Notes under the pieces: generated by a model
Told to the model about the DNA's origin: nothing
Seen by the model: only the letters and a program-made list of their open reading frames with translations
Databases searched by the model: none
Translations under genes and position numbers: made by a program
Virus record (IMG/VR): IMGVR_UViG_3300047562_004352
Coordinates: 1-21,244 of that record
Direction: 5' to 3' (one strand)
Origin: a virus
Length of the DNA: 21,244 bases
Shown here: positions 1 through 8,150 of the stretch, one piece after another
How the letters are laid out: every line of letters begins with the position of its first letter
Numbering within the stretch: position 1 is the first letter of the stretch

Positions 1-3000
1 TCCTTAAACAATCCTAATACTGTTTTTAAACTAGGTATTGAATATGCTCAACTGTCTAGAAGTCGTAAGTTTGGAATAAATGGTGGTTTTATTCCTAATT
101 TCGCCTACAAACAAGCAGTAATGAATTTTGAAGAACGAATGAGTGGCGAAGATGCCATTTATAGCGAAAATCCATTTCCTCATATTAGAAATAAAAGTCA
201 GCCCACGTTTGCTTCTGCAATTGCTGATCATGGCGGACTACAAAATGCTATAAGTGATTCGATGCATAATCAATCTGCGGCCAAGCTGATTAACAGAGGA
301 TTTATCCCTAATTTTGCAGCGCCACAAATAACTGTTGAAGAAGTCGTGGGTCAAGATGATGCAAATCAATTAGCTATGTTAATGCCCGATGTAGCAACGA
401 ACTTGGCTGATTTAAATATTATTTTAGAAAAATTAACTACTTCAGTAAAATTATCAGACAGCGAAGTGCTTAAACTCAAAGTAAAAGCTTATAATTTAGC
501 AGATAAGTTAGGCGTTTCCGCAAGAGTTACTGATGATTTAAATCAGGCCGAACAAGAAAGAATTAAGGCGTCAAAAGCGGCTGGCCCGGTCGGATCAATA
601 TCAGAATCAGATTTATTGTCAGCCGACGAAATTGCAAAAATGGAAAAAGCGAAAATAGAACGCGAAATAAAAAGCTCTTTCGCAGGTGGGGTCCAAATGA
701 CTGAAGGGCGATTGAGTATGCCTGACCTTTCAACTCTAAGACAGTTAATAGAGAAGGATAAAGCGGTTGTTACAGAGCTTATCGCTACAACCGAAGAATA
801 CAATAAGACTTTAGAAGAGCTTACAAACACGTCAGAATCTGAAAGCGGTAAAAGAGTGTTGCTAGAAGCTAAGTTGGGCGAACAGCTTAGTGCCATGAAT
901 AGAGCGGAGACAGTAAGTGATATATTGGTTTCTATAGATGATCAGCGCATAAAAGTTGAGCAAGATCGCCTAAATGCTGTTAAACAATTTATTTCAGGAA
1001 CAAAAATCGCAAACCTTGCAAATTTACAATTAGCTGGAGCCGGAACTCTTGCAGATGCCGAATTGGACAAATTAAAAATTGAAGCAGGAAAATTGGCGAT
1101 GCAATTTAGAGAAGGAGCAATAAATGAAGATGTCTTGAATACACAAATTCGCGAATTAGGCGTGCAGATGGGATTAAGCGAAGAAGCTATAAAAAGGCTC
1201 AGAGCTGGTATTACACAAACCGCTGGAGTTCAAACTGCTTTTGGCAAAGCCATGTCAAAAGCTGGAACGGCCCTATCTTTTATTGCGCCAATGGCCGCTG
1301 GATTCGTTGAACAAGCTATTTATGGAGATAAAACTCGTATAGACATGACCCGCGGAGAAAGATTTGGTAAATCTGCCATTAGTGGCGTGACAACCGCGGC
1401 AACTACTGGCGCAGTCATTGGCGGTATACTTGGACCTGCTGGAAGTGCTATGGGGGGAATACTCGGAGGATTAGGTGGAGCAGCTGTTGGTCTAACTACA
1501 GCTTTTATGGGTATGGAATTGACTGCGAAAGAGTTAATTCAAGCGAATGAAAAAGAATTAGAAATCAGAAAACAAAGCGCGACTTCAGCTTCAAATTATG
1601 TATTGGCCCAACAGGAATTAACCGACTTAATAGTAAAAGGAGCTTCCCAAGATGAAATACAGGCCGCTTCAAAAAGATTGGGAATGAATTTTGATCAGAT
1701 AGCCGATGTTAAATTGCAGGAGATTTTTGCTGAAACTGGCGGCGATATAACAAAAATGAAAGCCGCTCTTCAAGAATATAGTGATACATTGGTTAGAAGA
1801 GGGGCATTTTTAAGAGGAATAAGTGGTGAAGGCGGAGAAAAAGGTTTTATATCGGGCGCTGTTGTTGGAATGGGTAGAGAACAGGCTAGAGAGTTTGGCA
1901 AAAACTTTGTTGAAAAAATGGAAAGTTTTGTCAACCAAACGGCAGAGACAATAACGAAACCCAGATTGGAAAGCGCAGAAAAGGCAATGAACGCAGGAAT
2001 GAATTTAGGATTTAAATATGAGCCTAAACAATTTACACAAGAAGAATTAAAAAATAGTGCTGCAGGATTTGATCTTTTACAAAATCAAGGTTTCCTAGAT
2101 TTTAGCAAACAATTAGCTTTAGATGCGGGCCTTGAAGAAGATAGCAAATTTTTTAAAGAAAATTTAGAAAATTTGCGAAAAATGCTTCTTTCCTACGCAA
2201 AAGAGCCAGAAAAACTTGGCCAAGCGATAGAAGAGTATTTAAAAACTGGAGATGTGCAACAAGCGGGCGCCGCAGCCGCGGCAGCTTCGGCAATGAGTGT
2301 CAAATCTATCTTTAATGTCATTGAAAAATCTTTTAGCAATTTAGCTTTTACAACCGCCAGCGAATTTGAAAGAGCAAGTAGCGAGCAAAGGGTTGCTTCT
2401 ATGGTTCTTGATTTTACCTCTTCGTTTGGGGATCAATTAAGCTCCTTTATCCAAAACGCTCTTCCTGACTCAGCAAAATATCAATATGCAGCACAAGAGG
2501 CAGCGAGAAAAGCGGATAACGCTCTAGCGAAATTAAATCAAAATTATTCTAAATTACTTTTAGAGCAAGAAAATCAAAGAGCTGTAACTTTGCAGTCTAG
2601 TGCTAAAGAAATTACAAAAGCATTTCAAGACGCTATGATTGTTTCGGAAAGTAATGCTTTAAAATTTCAAGATACAATTTTAGAGAGATTGCAAAGTGGA
2701 GATTACAATATTAGAGAAGTGACTCAAGAATATAATGATGCGTTAAATAAACAGTTTCGAGATTATTCTTCTGTTTTTCAATTCAAATCGCAGGCAGACC
2801 AATTATTATCATCATTATCGTCTGATAAGCCTGTTTCCGGGCTCGATCCAGTAAAAATTAATTCTGAAATTGCTGATTCTTTAAAGGATATAGATATTTT
2901 TGATGCGAAAAAGGTGACAGCTTTTAGAAATCAACTTACTGCTGCAATTGAAGATTTAGAAGAAATTGGTGGAGAAACAAGTGATTTAGTACAGATTTTA

Positions 3001-5460
3001 GATAAATTGAATGACGTGACGGACTCGAATGGTTTTATCAAAAACAAAAATGAACGAGAAAATTTAGATAACCTATTAAAATTAAAAGAGCAGGACCTAG
3101 AGCTATTTGATCAAAGAATGGAAAACGCCAGAGAAGAAGCCAAACTTGCTAAGACTTTAGGCCAAGCCAGAATCGAAGCTGAAAAAATGCTGTCGGTAGA
3201 ACGCGCTAAAATTGATTATCAAAATTTGATGAGGTTAGAAGTCATGAAAAAAACAAGCGAAGAACTCGGAAATAGCTTAAAAATAGCACAAGCGAATTCT
3301 AATTTAGAAATAAGCAGATTAGAGTCTAGACTGGCAGATCCGAGAGAGACCTATGGAATGGGTCTTAGAGAAAGCCTTTCGGAAAGGAGAAGATTAGAAG
3401 ACGAAATACTAATTGAAAGGCAACGCATGGAAGATGAAGCGCTGAACATCGAAATACAACAACGCGTATTAGAGATGGAAGCGCAAAAAGAAAACACAAA
3501 GGCTTTATATAATTTAGCTAAAGTTATAGATGCGCAGGTTCGTGAAGAACTTAAGAAAGAAATCGGAGGCGATGAAGGAATAATGAGAATAGAAGAAGCC
3601 ATAAAATATAATGCGGGACGAACACAGGAAGAAAAAAGACTCGCTGTTGAAGACGGTTTAGGTTTGCCAAAAGGCACATATAATAATTATTTAGCCTATA
3701 AAGCTTCAAGCTCGAATGTCGCCGCCTATAGCCCAGAATCTGATCAAAAATTTAGAAACGCTTTAGAGAAAAGCCTTTATACTACAGATGATAGAGGAAA
3801 TAAAATCGCTAAAAATTGGGAACAACAAGCCTCATCTTTAAAAGAAGCGGCCCAAGAAATGCGCGGAGTTGATGAGGCCACCGCAAATAGAATAGAAGCT
3901 TTTGCTAAAGAGGTAGAAACAAGAAAACAAGTTTTAACTATTGAGCGACAAATAATAAAAGAAAGAAGAGCTTCAACTAGAGGACTGGAAAATGACTTGC
4001 TTACTGCCAAAGGCAGGTTAAGAAAAGGTCTTAATGATATGGTTGAAAATGCCGAAAATAGCATGTTAACTCTTATCGAAACGGCTCCACAAAAATTTGC
4101 TGACGGCATGACTACCGCACTAATGGAAGTGGCAAAAGGAACAAAATCTATAGGAGACGCTTTTAGAGATGTAGCTATAGATTTTGGTCATCAATTGATG
4201 CAGCAAGTTATTGGTGCATTAAGTCAAAAACTAATAAGTGGAATTCTTGGGCAAGGGAGTAGTTTATTAGGGCTTCAATCTGGAGGAGCGATAAGAGCGA
4301 ATAATGGTTTGTATGTAAACGGTTCTGGTTCTGGCGATAGATATCCAGCGATGCTTGAAAATGGAGAATATGTATTAAACAGGAATGCCGTTAAAATGAT
4401 GGGCGGTAAAAATGTTTTGGACAAATTGAATTTTCAAAATGCGCCAAGATTTGCTGCCGGAGGAGGATTCTTTACTTCTGCGGGCTATGATACAAAAAAA
4501 GATGATTATACTGGAGACCTATTATTAAATGGCAGATCTGCTGGCAAAATAGATCCTGATTTATATACTGCGAGAGCATTTGAAGAAGATCCTTATTTTA
4601 TAAAACAAAAAGAAAAAGCCGTCAAAAAATTTGAAGAACGCGTTCAAAAAAGATTTCAAAATAAAATGGCGCAAGCACAATTAGTGTCTTCTGCTGTCGG
4701 AGCGTTGGGCGCAATGTTCGTAAGTGCCGGATTTTCTCAATTAGCCTCGACTGCTGCTAACGCAGCTTCTCAAAGTGCGTCCGCAGCTAGTAATGGACAA
4801 CTGATAGCTGCTGAACCTGGATCTGTTGCTGATTTTAACATAAATGCGGTTACTAGAGGCGACATTTCTGCCTCTGAATTCAATTCTTTTGTAAAAGCCA
4901 ACCCAAGTCAATTTAAATTACTTGACATGGAAACCGGTAATTATAATGTTTTAAGTTCTGGTTCTAGAATTTCAAATAGAGCCCTTGTTTCTGCTTTTTC
5001 TGGCGTTAATTCTTATTTACAAAGCCAAAGAAGTGGTGGAAGACAAATGGGTGGTTATATAGGTTTTAATTCTGGCGGATTTGTGCCTTACGGTTCGAGA
5101 TTGAATGATACTATTCCAGCATTATTAACTGGCGGGGAATATGTTATGAATAATAGCGCTGTTAAAAAATATGGACTCGGCACGATGAATTCCATGAATG
5201 CTGGATCTTATCAAAGTGGCGGCATGGCCAGCAACTCCGCAACAACAAATAACAACACGAATAACAATGCAACAAATATTTCAATCAACGTTGATAGATC
5301 TGGTAAAGCGGTATATGGCGCTGATACGTCTAGCTACAAACAAAATGATATACAAATATCAAAGCAAATGGCGCGTCAAATAAATGCAATAGTATTAAAA
5401 ACAATGGTTAATGAAAAGCGATACGGCGGAGAATTATATAAAGATCCATTAAGATCATAA
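1..5460 (+). CDS. Tail tape measure protein (lambda gpH-like), 5' end cut by the window
   Basis: The frame is open from the first base, so the ATG at 121 is internal and the true start lies upstream. The visible part is 1819 residues. Tape measure proteins set tail length, fill the tail tube and leave it at DNA injection. Visible parts, numbered from the window edge: GFIPNFA repeats (residues 28-106); long Glu/Lys/Ala-rich helical stretches; a Gly/Ala-rich hydrophobic segment (about 461-506) able to span a membrane; more helix; a lambda-family C-terminal segment (about 1363-1418) containing GTKSIGDAFRDV; two blocks with PA-x-L-x-x-GEYV (about 1420-1476 and 1681-1733) around a second hydrophobic Ala/Ser-rich segment (about 1561-1600); an Asn/Thr-rich linker; and a C-terminal tail with EKRYGGELY. 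Lambda gpH is about 850 residues, so this one is more than twice as long. The stop overlaps the next start by one base. The identification is firm; the N-terminus is unseen. Confidence 0.93.
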   Translation, partial: SLNNPNTVFKLGIEYAQLSRSRKFGINGGFIPNFAYKQAVMNFEERMSGEDAIYSENPFPHIRNKSQPTFASAIADHGGLQNAISDSMHNQSAAKLINRGFIPNFAAPQITVEEVVGQDDANQLAMLMPDVATNLADLNIILEKLTTSVKLSDSEVLKLKVKAYNLADKLGVSARVTDDLNQAEQERIKASKAAGPVGSISESDLLSADEIAKMEKAKIEREIKSSFAGGVQMTEGRLSMPDLSTLRQLIEKDKAVVTELIATTEEYNKTLEELTNTSESESGKRVLLEAKLGEQLSAMNRAETVSDILVSIDDQRIKVEQDRLNAVKQFISGTKIANLANLQLAGAGTLADAELDKLKIEAGKLAMQFREGAINEDVLNTQIRELGVQMGLSEEAIKRLRAGITQTAGVQTAFGKAMSKAGTALSFIAPMAAGFVEQAIYGDKTRIDMTRGERFGKSAISGVTTAATTGAVIGGILGPAGSAMGGILGGLGGAAVGLTTAFMGMELTAKELIQANEKELEIRKQSATSASNYVLAQQELTDLIVKGASQDEIQAASKRLGMNFDQIADVKLQEIFAETGGDITKMKAALQEYSDTLVRRGAFLRGISGEGGEKGFISGAVVGMGREQAREFGKNFVEKMESFVNQTAETITKPRLESAEKAMNAGMNLGFKYEPKQFTQEELKNSAAGFDLLQNQGFLDFSKQLALDAGLEEDSKFFKENLENLRKMLLSYAKEPEKLGQAIEEYLKTGDVQQAGAAAAAASAMSVKSIFNVIEKSFSNLAFTTASEFERASSEQRVASMVLDFTSSFGDQLSSFIQNALPDSAKYQYAAQEAARKADNALAKLNQNYSKLLLEQENQRAVTLQSSAKEITKAFQDAMIVSESNALKFQDTILERLQSGDYNIREVTQEYNDALNKQFRDYSSVFQFKSQADQLLSSLSSDKPVSGLDPVKINSEIADSLKDIDIFDAKKVTAFRNQLTAAIEDLEEIGGETSDLVQILDKLNDVTDSNGFIKNKNERENLDNLLKLKEQDLELFDQRMENAREEAKLAKTLGQARIEAEKMLSVERAKIDYQNLMRLEVMKKTSEELGNSLKIAQANSNLEISRLESRLADPRETYGMGLRESLSERRRLEDEILIERQRMEDEALNIEIQQRVLEMEAQKENTKALYNLAKVIDAQVREELKKEIGGDEGIMRIEEAIKYNAGRTQEEKRLAVEDGLGLPKGTYNNYLAYKASSSNVAAYSPESDQKFRNALEKSLYTTDDRGNKIAKNWEQQASSLKEAAQEMRGVDEATANRIEAFAKEVETRKQVLTIERQIIKERRASTRGLENDLLTAKGRLRKGLNDMVENAENSMLTLIETAPQKFADGMTTALMEVAKGTKSIGDAFRDVAIDFGHQLMQQVIGALSQKLISGILGQGSSLLGLQSGGAIRANNGLYVNGSGSGDRYPAMLENGEYVLNRNAVKMMGGKNVLDKLNFQNAPRFAAGGGFFTSAGYDTKKDDYTGDLLLNGRSAGKIDPDLYTARAFEEDPYFIKQKEKAVKKFEERVQKRFQNKMAQAQLVSSAVGALGAMFVSAGFSQLASTAANAASQSASAASNGQLIAAEPGSVADFNINAVTRGDISASEFNSFVKANPSQFKLLDMETGNYNVLSSGSRISNRALVSAFSGVNSYLQSQRSGGRQMGGYIGFNSGGFVPYGSRLNDTIPALLTGGEYVMNNSAVKKYGLGTMNSMNAGSYQSGGMASNSATTNNNTNNNATNISINVDRSGKAVYGADTSSYKQNDIQISKQMARQINAIVLKTMVNEKRYGGELYKDPLRS
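82..318 (+). repeat. GFIPNFA-type protein repeat in the tape measure gene
   Basis: GFIPNFA is encoded at 85-105 and again at 298-318, exactly 213 bases (71 codons) apart. The two DNA copies differ mainly at third codon positions, so the protein motif is what is conserved. The segment between them contains SQPTFASAIADHGG and ends just before the second motif. At least one further unit probably lies left of the window. I recall GFIPNFA/GFVPNFA repeats from other large tape measure proteins in phage and metagenome data; their function is not known to me. Confidence 0.85.
1381..1518 (+). other. Hydrophobic Gly/Ala-rich segment of the tape measure protein (possible membrane-spanning region)
   Basis: About 45 codons read as an uninterrupted run of small and hydrophobic residues (GAVIGGILGPAGSAMGGILG and onward) between charged helical regions. 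Such segments are common in tape measure proteins and are thought to insert into the host membrane during genome delivery. The sequence shows the hydrophobicity; the function is inferred from the family. Confidence 0.65.
4258..4428 (+). repeat. GEYV motif block, copy 1 (tape measure C-terminal region)
   Basis: Reads Q-S-GGAI, a short Gly/Asn linker, then DRYPAMLENGEYVLNRNAV and a Gly-rich end before Lys-Leu-Asn. The pattern D-x-x-PA-x-L-x-x-GEYV-x-N-x-x-AV recurs 771 bases downstream at 5041-5199. This kind of block is typical of the C-terminal part of phage tape measure proteins. Confidence 0.75.
5041..5199 (+). repeat. GEYV motif block, copy 2 (tape measure C-terminal region)
   Basis: Second copy of the block at 4258-4428. 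It reads GGYIGFNSGGF, then NDTIPALLTGGEYVMNNSAV and KKYG. Shared positions are the leading GG, the D-x-x-PA-x-L core, GEYV, the Asn and the AV-K. The copies are divergent at DNA level, so the duplication is old or both copies are kept for function. Confidence 0.75.
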
Positions 5461-5462
5461 TG
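5458..5462 (+). promoter_or_regulatory. TAATG stop/start overlap (tape measure to 304-aa gene)
   Basis: The tape measure stop TAA (5458-5460) shares its last A with the next ATG (5460-5462). No Shine-Dalgarno-like purine run precedes it, so reinitiation by ribosomes that have just terminated is the likely way the downstream gene is started (inference). Confidence 0.6.
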
Positions 5463-6374
5463 AAAAACGCTATAACAAATTACGAAAATACGTTTTATTT
5501 AAAGAGCGCGGCTCTTTCTGGCGTTTTGTCTGTTGATGGATCTTACAGTTTAGATTATAAACCAGTAAATGTTTTAGGTAAGGGATTTTTAAAACAGATA
5601 ATGGCTTCTGTACCCGAAGCTGAAATATCTATATCTAGATATTTAACAAATAACGATCCTGCATTAAAATTAACTGGTGATGGCGCAAATTATATTTCAA
5701 AATCCATAGATGGCGGCATTTACTATGAGGGCAAATATTTTAGTTTTCAGAGAGGGTATTTAAATTCACTTGGAATAAACTGCTCTGTTGGGGAAGTTCC
5801 TCAAGTACAAACTTCATTTAGTATTTACGGGGACATTGGAAATAATTTTAATCCTTCTGGTCAAAACTATGCTGGAGGGGTATTCGTGCCGCAGGTTAAA
5901 AACATTATCTTGACTTGCAGAAATTCTACTACTAATCGTATTACTAATTTTAATCTGGATTTTTCTACTCCTAAAAATCCAATTTATGGGATTTCTAGCG
6001 TAAATGCTGAATTACCAATAGAGGTTCATAATACTTATCCGATAGAAATAACAAGCAGCTTTACTCTGGAAATTGATGACTACGAAACCAAAAGGGCCTT
6101 TTCTGATTTAACTTCAGCTGGCACAACAGATTTCACAATAAAAATTAGCGGAACAGTATTAAACGATATCTCTTTAATAGCGTCTAGTGGAACAAATTTA
6201 GAATTAACAACAAGCTCTGGAACTCCACAAACTTTTGTGGTTTATACAGAGGAGGATGCAGTGCCTATATTTAATTTTAGTGCTTCTGATGCTATAATAA
6301 TATCAGAGAAAGTTAATTCTAGTTCTGAAGACTTATTAAGTGTAAATCTATCATATAAAACATATTTAAACTAA
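5460..6374 (+). CDS. Minor tail protein, possible tail-tube-like fold (304 aa)
   Basis: I do not recognise a named family with certainty. The protein is beta-rich, has no signal peptide or membrane segment, and seems to consist of two similar halves. The first (about 1-130) ends in the pattern LNSLGINCSVGE followed by a short strand and YGDIGN. The second (about 145-304) has PIYGISS followed by ELPIEV and an alternating strand ending in TLEIDDYE. Both halves resemble the strand and loop pattern of phage tail-tube or distal-tail proteins, which is weak evidence. The product of the gene at 8148-8993 looks like a divergent paralogue: it has a similar N-terminus (I-x-NY-x-N) and an equivalent S-I-x-x-N-V-E / YGN stretch. 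Position directly after the tape measure supports a structural role in the tail tip. The start is fixed by the one-base overlap. Confidence 0.6.
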   Translation: MKNAITNYENTFYLKSAALSGVLSVDGSYSLDYKPVNVLGKGFLKQIMASVPEAEISISRYLTNNDPALKLTGDGANYISKSIDGGIYYEGKYFSFQRGYLNSLGINCSVGEVPQVQTSFSIYGDIGNNFNPSGQNYAGGVFVPQVKNIILTCRNSTTNRITNFNLDFSTPKNPIYGISSVNAELPIEVHNTYPIEITSSFTLEIDDYETKRAFSDLTSAGTTDFTIKISGTVLNDISLIASSGTNLELTTSSGTPQTFVVYTEEDAVPIFNFSASDAIIISEKVNSSSEDLLSVNLSYKTYLN

Positions 6375-6375
6375 T

Positions 6376-8148
6376 ATGGGAATAAAATTTACTGAATTAC
6401 CAATTAAGGCCGGAACAGACATGGACAGCACTTGGGTCTTTGCTGTTGCCACATCGACGGAAACTGAGCAGTTAAACTGGGAAGAGTTGCAGCAATCTTT
6501 TACAGGTTTAAGGGGCCAATCTAATTCTTTAAGTTTAATCGGCGGCACTTCGACAGATTACGGAATTACGGTTAGTGGAAATGGATTTTTAGGAATAAAC
6601 AAAACTGATCCAAGTTATGTTTTAGATATCGGCGATCAGGGCGGAGTAACTAATCCGCAAGCCAGAATAACAACGAGCGCTACGAATAGGTCAGCTTCAT
6701 ATACCCTAGCTGATTCAAGTATATTCTGGAAAACCACTAAAAAAGCAAGCGACACAGATTATTACATTGAAGTGTCAGAAGATGACAGCAATTATACCGG
6801 AGCAATCAATATAGATAAAAACGGTAATGTTGGTGTATTTGATGGTTCGTTTTCTGTACCTAATAAATTTTATGTATACAACGGAGATATTGGATTTCAA
6901 AGTGGTGCGTATAAAATAACTTTTGATCCAAGTGATAATTTGGAAATATCTACAAATACCGATGCTCTAAGATTAAACTACAATAATAATAATGGAGTTA
7001 TTTTAGGCAGTGATGTTGTTTATGTAGATAATTCGACTGCGCCTAAAGTCGGCATCAACACTTCAGTTCCAAATTATACTTTAGACGTATATGGATCTGG
7101 AATTTTTACTAGATTTAATAACGCGCTGACTTCATTAAGTTCTTTGGCCATAACAAATACTTCTACAACTGGTTATATAACTTTATCAACTCTTGGTTTT
7201 AATTTCGGGCCATCTGCTGGAAATAGTGAAAACAATATTTACATGCAAACGTCTACAAAAAATGTGGGTTTGGGTACTATTTCTCCAGATAATAAATTAC
7301 ATGTTAAGGCTACTGGATCTTTGAGTAGAATGGCCAAATTCGAAAATGGCAACAACGCTATTTCCGAAGTATTTCAAACTAACAATTATATTACTGGACC
7401 ATATAGTGGGCCAAGAAGCACTTTATATACTTTTGGTCGGGCAAACGAAAGTGGACCAACTAGTAATATAAGTAAATGGGCAATAGGTTTATATGACGAT
7501 GGCCCAACTAACACATATGATGATGTTTTTGTGTTTAGGGTGGATGCGTCAATGTCTGATTCTGCGATTAAAGCTTATTTAGATAGAGACGGCGATTTTG
7601 ATATTAAGGGTTCATACACTTCAAATACAGGAAATTACTGCAAAGGAAAATTTGTCCAAACACACCAAACAAGAGTAACTGGAGATTGTTTATATTTTAA
7701 TCCTTTTTATCCTAATTCTAATACTAATCCAAGTGGTCATAATGATTTATCGGCTCCATTTTGCGTTACTCCATACGCCGGAAGAATAGAAAAGATACAG
7801 ATTTTTTCTTCAGATCAAGACATGGCTTTTTCTACCACCAATGGAGGTAGATTTGAAATATCGGTTATTACGCCATCAAATGATGCAAGCGCTAATAATT
7901 TTGTTTCTGGTTTTTATGTAAGCCCTACCTCTCCAGCGACTAGTTTGCCTATTTCTGGCATAGTATCTCAATTTAGTTTGGCGTCTATGGCAAATACAAA
8001 TCAAGTATATACATATTCCACATTTTCAGGTAGTCCTGCTTTTACTGCTGGCCAGCTTTTGCAATATAGGATTACTGACGGAGATCAAAGGTCAAGCTAT
8101 CAACCCGCATTTACTGTAGTTTCTACAATTTCTTATACTGTAACATAA
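6376..8148 (+). CDS. Tail fibre / adhesin-like protein (590 aa)
   Basis: Probable trimeric receptor-binding fibre. The N-terminus (MGIKFTELP, then D-x-T-W-V-F-A-V and a short helix, residues 1-45) resembles the attachment segment found at the start of many phage fibre proteins. The shaft (about 50-320) has three copies of a G-I/L-N/G-x-x-x-P-x-Y/K-x-L-D/H-V-type repeat at about residues 71-86, 224-242 and 296-315, common in phage and bacterial fibrous adhesins. The C-terminal 160 residues or so contain PFCVTPYAGRIEKIQIFSS and a run of beta strands, compatible with a jelly-roll head; this part would contact the receptor. No C-terminal S74-type intramolecular chaperone is visible, although such repeats are often followed by one. 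It begins one base after the preceding stop and overlaps the next gene by one base. Fibre role is likely; receptor unknown. Confidence 0.7.
   Translation: MGIKFTELPIKAGTDMDSTWVFAVATSTETEQLNWEELQQSFTGLRGQSNSLSLIGGTSTDYGITVSGNGFLGINKTDPSYVLDIGDQGGVTNPQARITTSATNRSASYTLADSSIFWKTTKKASDTDYYIEVSEDDSNYTGAINIDKNGNVGVFDGSFSVPNKFYVYNGDIGFQSGAYKITFDPSDNLEISTNTDALRLNYNNNNGVILGSDVVYVDNSTAPKVGINTSVPNYTLDVYGSGIFTRFNNALTSLSSLAITNTSTTGYITLSTLGFNFGPSAGNSENNIYMQTSTKNVGLGTISPDNKLHVKATGSLSRMAKFENGNNAISEVFQTNNYITGPYSGPRSTLYTFGRANESGPTSNISKWAIGLYDDGPTNTYDDVFVFRVDASMSDSAIKAYLDRDGDFDIKGSYTSNTGNYCKGKFVQTHQTRVTGDCLYFNPFYPNSNTNPSGHNDLSAPFCVTPYAGRIEKIQIFSSDQDMAFSTTNGGRFEISVITPSNDASANNFVSGFYVSPTSPATSLPISGIVSQFSLASMANTNQVYTYSTFSGSPAFTAGQLLQYRITDGDQRSSYQPAFTVVSTISYTVT
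6586..6633 (+). repeat. Fibre shaft repeat, copy 1
   Basis: Encodes FLGINKTDPSYVLDIG, the first of three related shaft motifs in the fibre gene. The others are at 7045-7101 and 7261-7320. Spacing between copies is uneven (about 153 and 72 codons), so they mark homologous turns of the shaft rather than a tandem DNA repeat. Confidence 0.7.
7045..7101 (+). repeat. Fibre shaft repeat, copy 2
   Basis: Encodes KVGINTSVPNYTLDVYGSG. It shares the G-I-N-x-x-x-P-x-Y-x-L-D core with copy 1 and the P-x-x-x-L-x-V core with copy 3. Confidence 0.7.
7261..7320 (+). repeat. Fibre shaft repeat, copy 3
   Basis: Encodes NVGLGTISPDNKLHVKATGS. This copy is closest to the common VGIGT-x-x-P-x-x-K-L-x-V form of the motif in fibrous adhesins. 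Confidence 0.7.
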
Positions 8149-8150
8149 TG
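8146..8150 (+). promoter_or_regulatory. TAATG stop/start overlap (fibre to 281-aa gene)
   Basis: Stop TAA and start ATG share one A at 8148. The upstream sequence is A/T-rich without a purine ribosome-binding site, so coupled reinitiation is likely (inference). Confidence 0.6.

Noticed and set aside
31-231. Open frames on the - strand here and at 543-896, 3351-3677, 3777-4109, 6366-6548, 9397-9600, 14404-14622, 15798-16142 and 20561-20779
   Set aside because: All lie opposite clearly coding + strand genes; their products are Ser/Cys/Ile-rich shadows without family features or gene-like starts.
5236-5280. AAC/AAT-rich stretch as a regulatory repeat
   Set aside because: It is in frame and encodes the Asn/Thr linker seen before the C-terminal tail in many tape measure proteins.
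5198-5383. Short + strand frame inside the tape measure gene
   Set aside because: It is an alternate frame of the Asn/Thr-rich linker, where CAACAA-like repeats keep several frames open.
121-5460. Start of the tape measure gene at ATG 121
   Set aside because: The same frame is open back to base 1 and already encodes GFIPNFA at 85-105, so the true start is outside the window.
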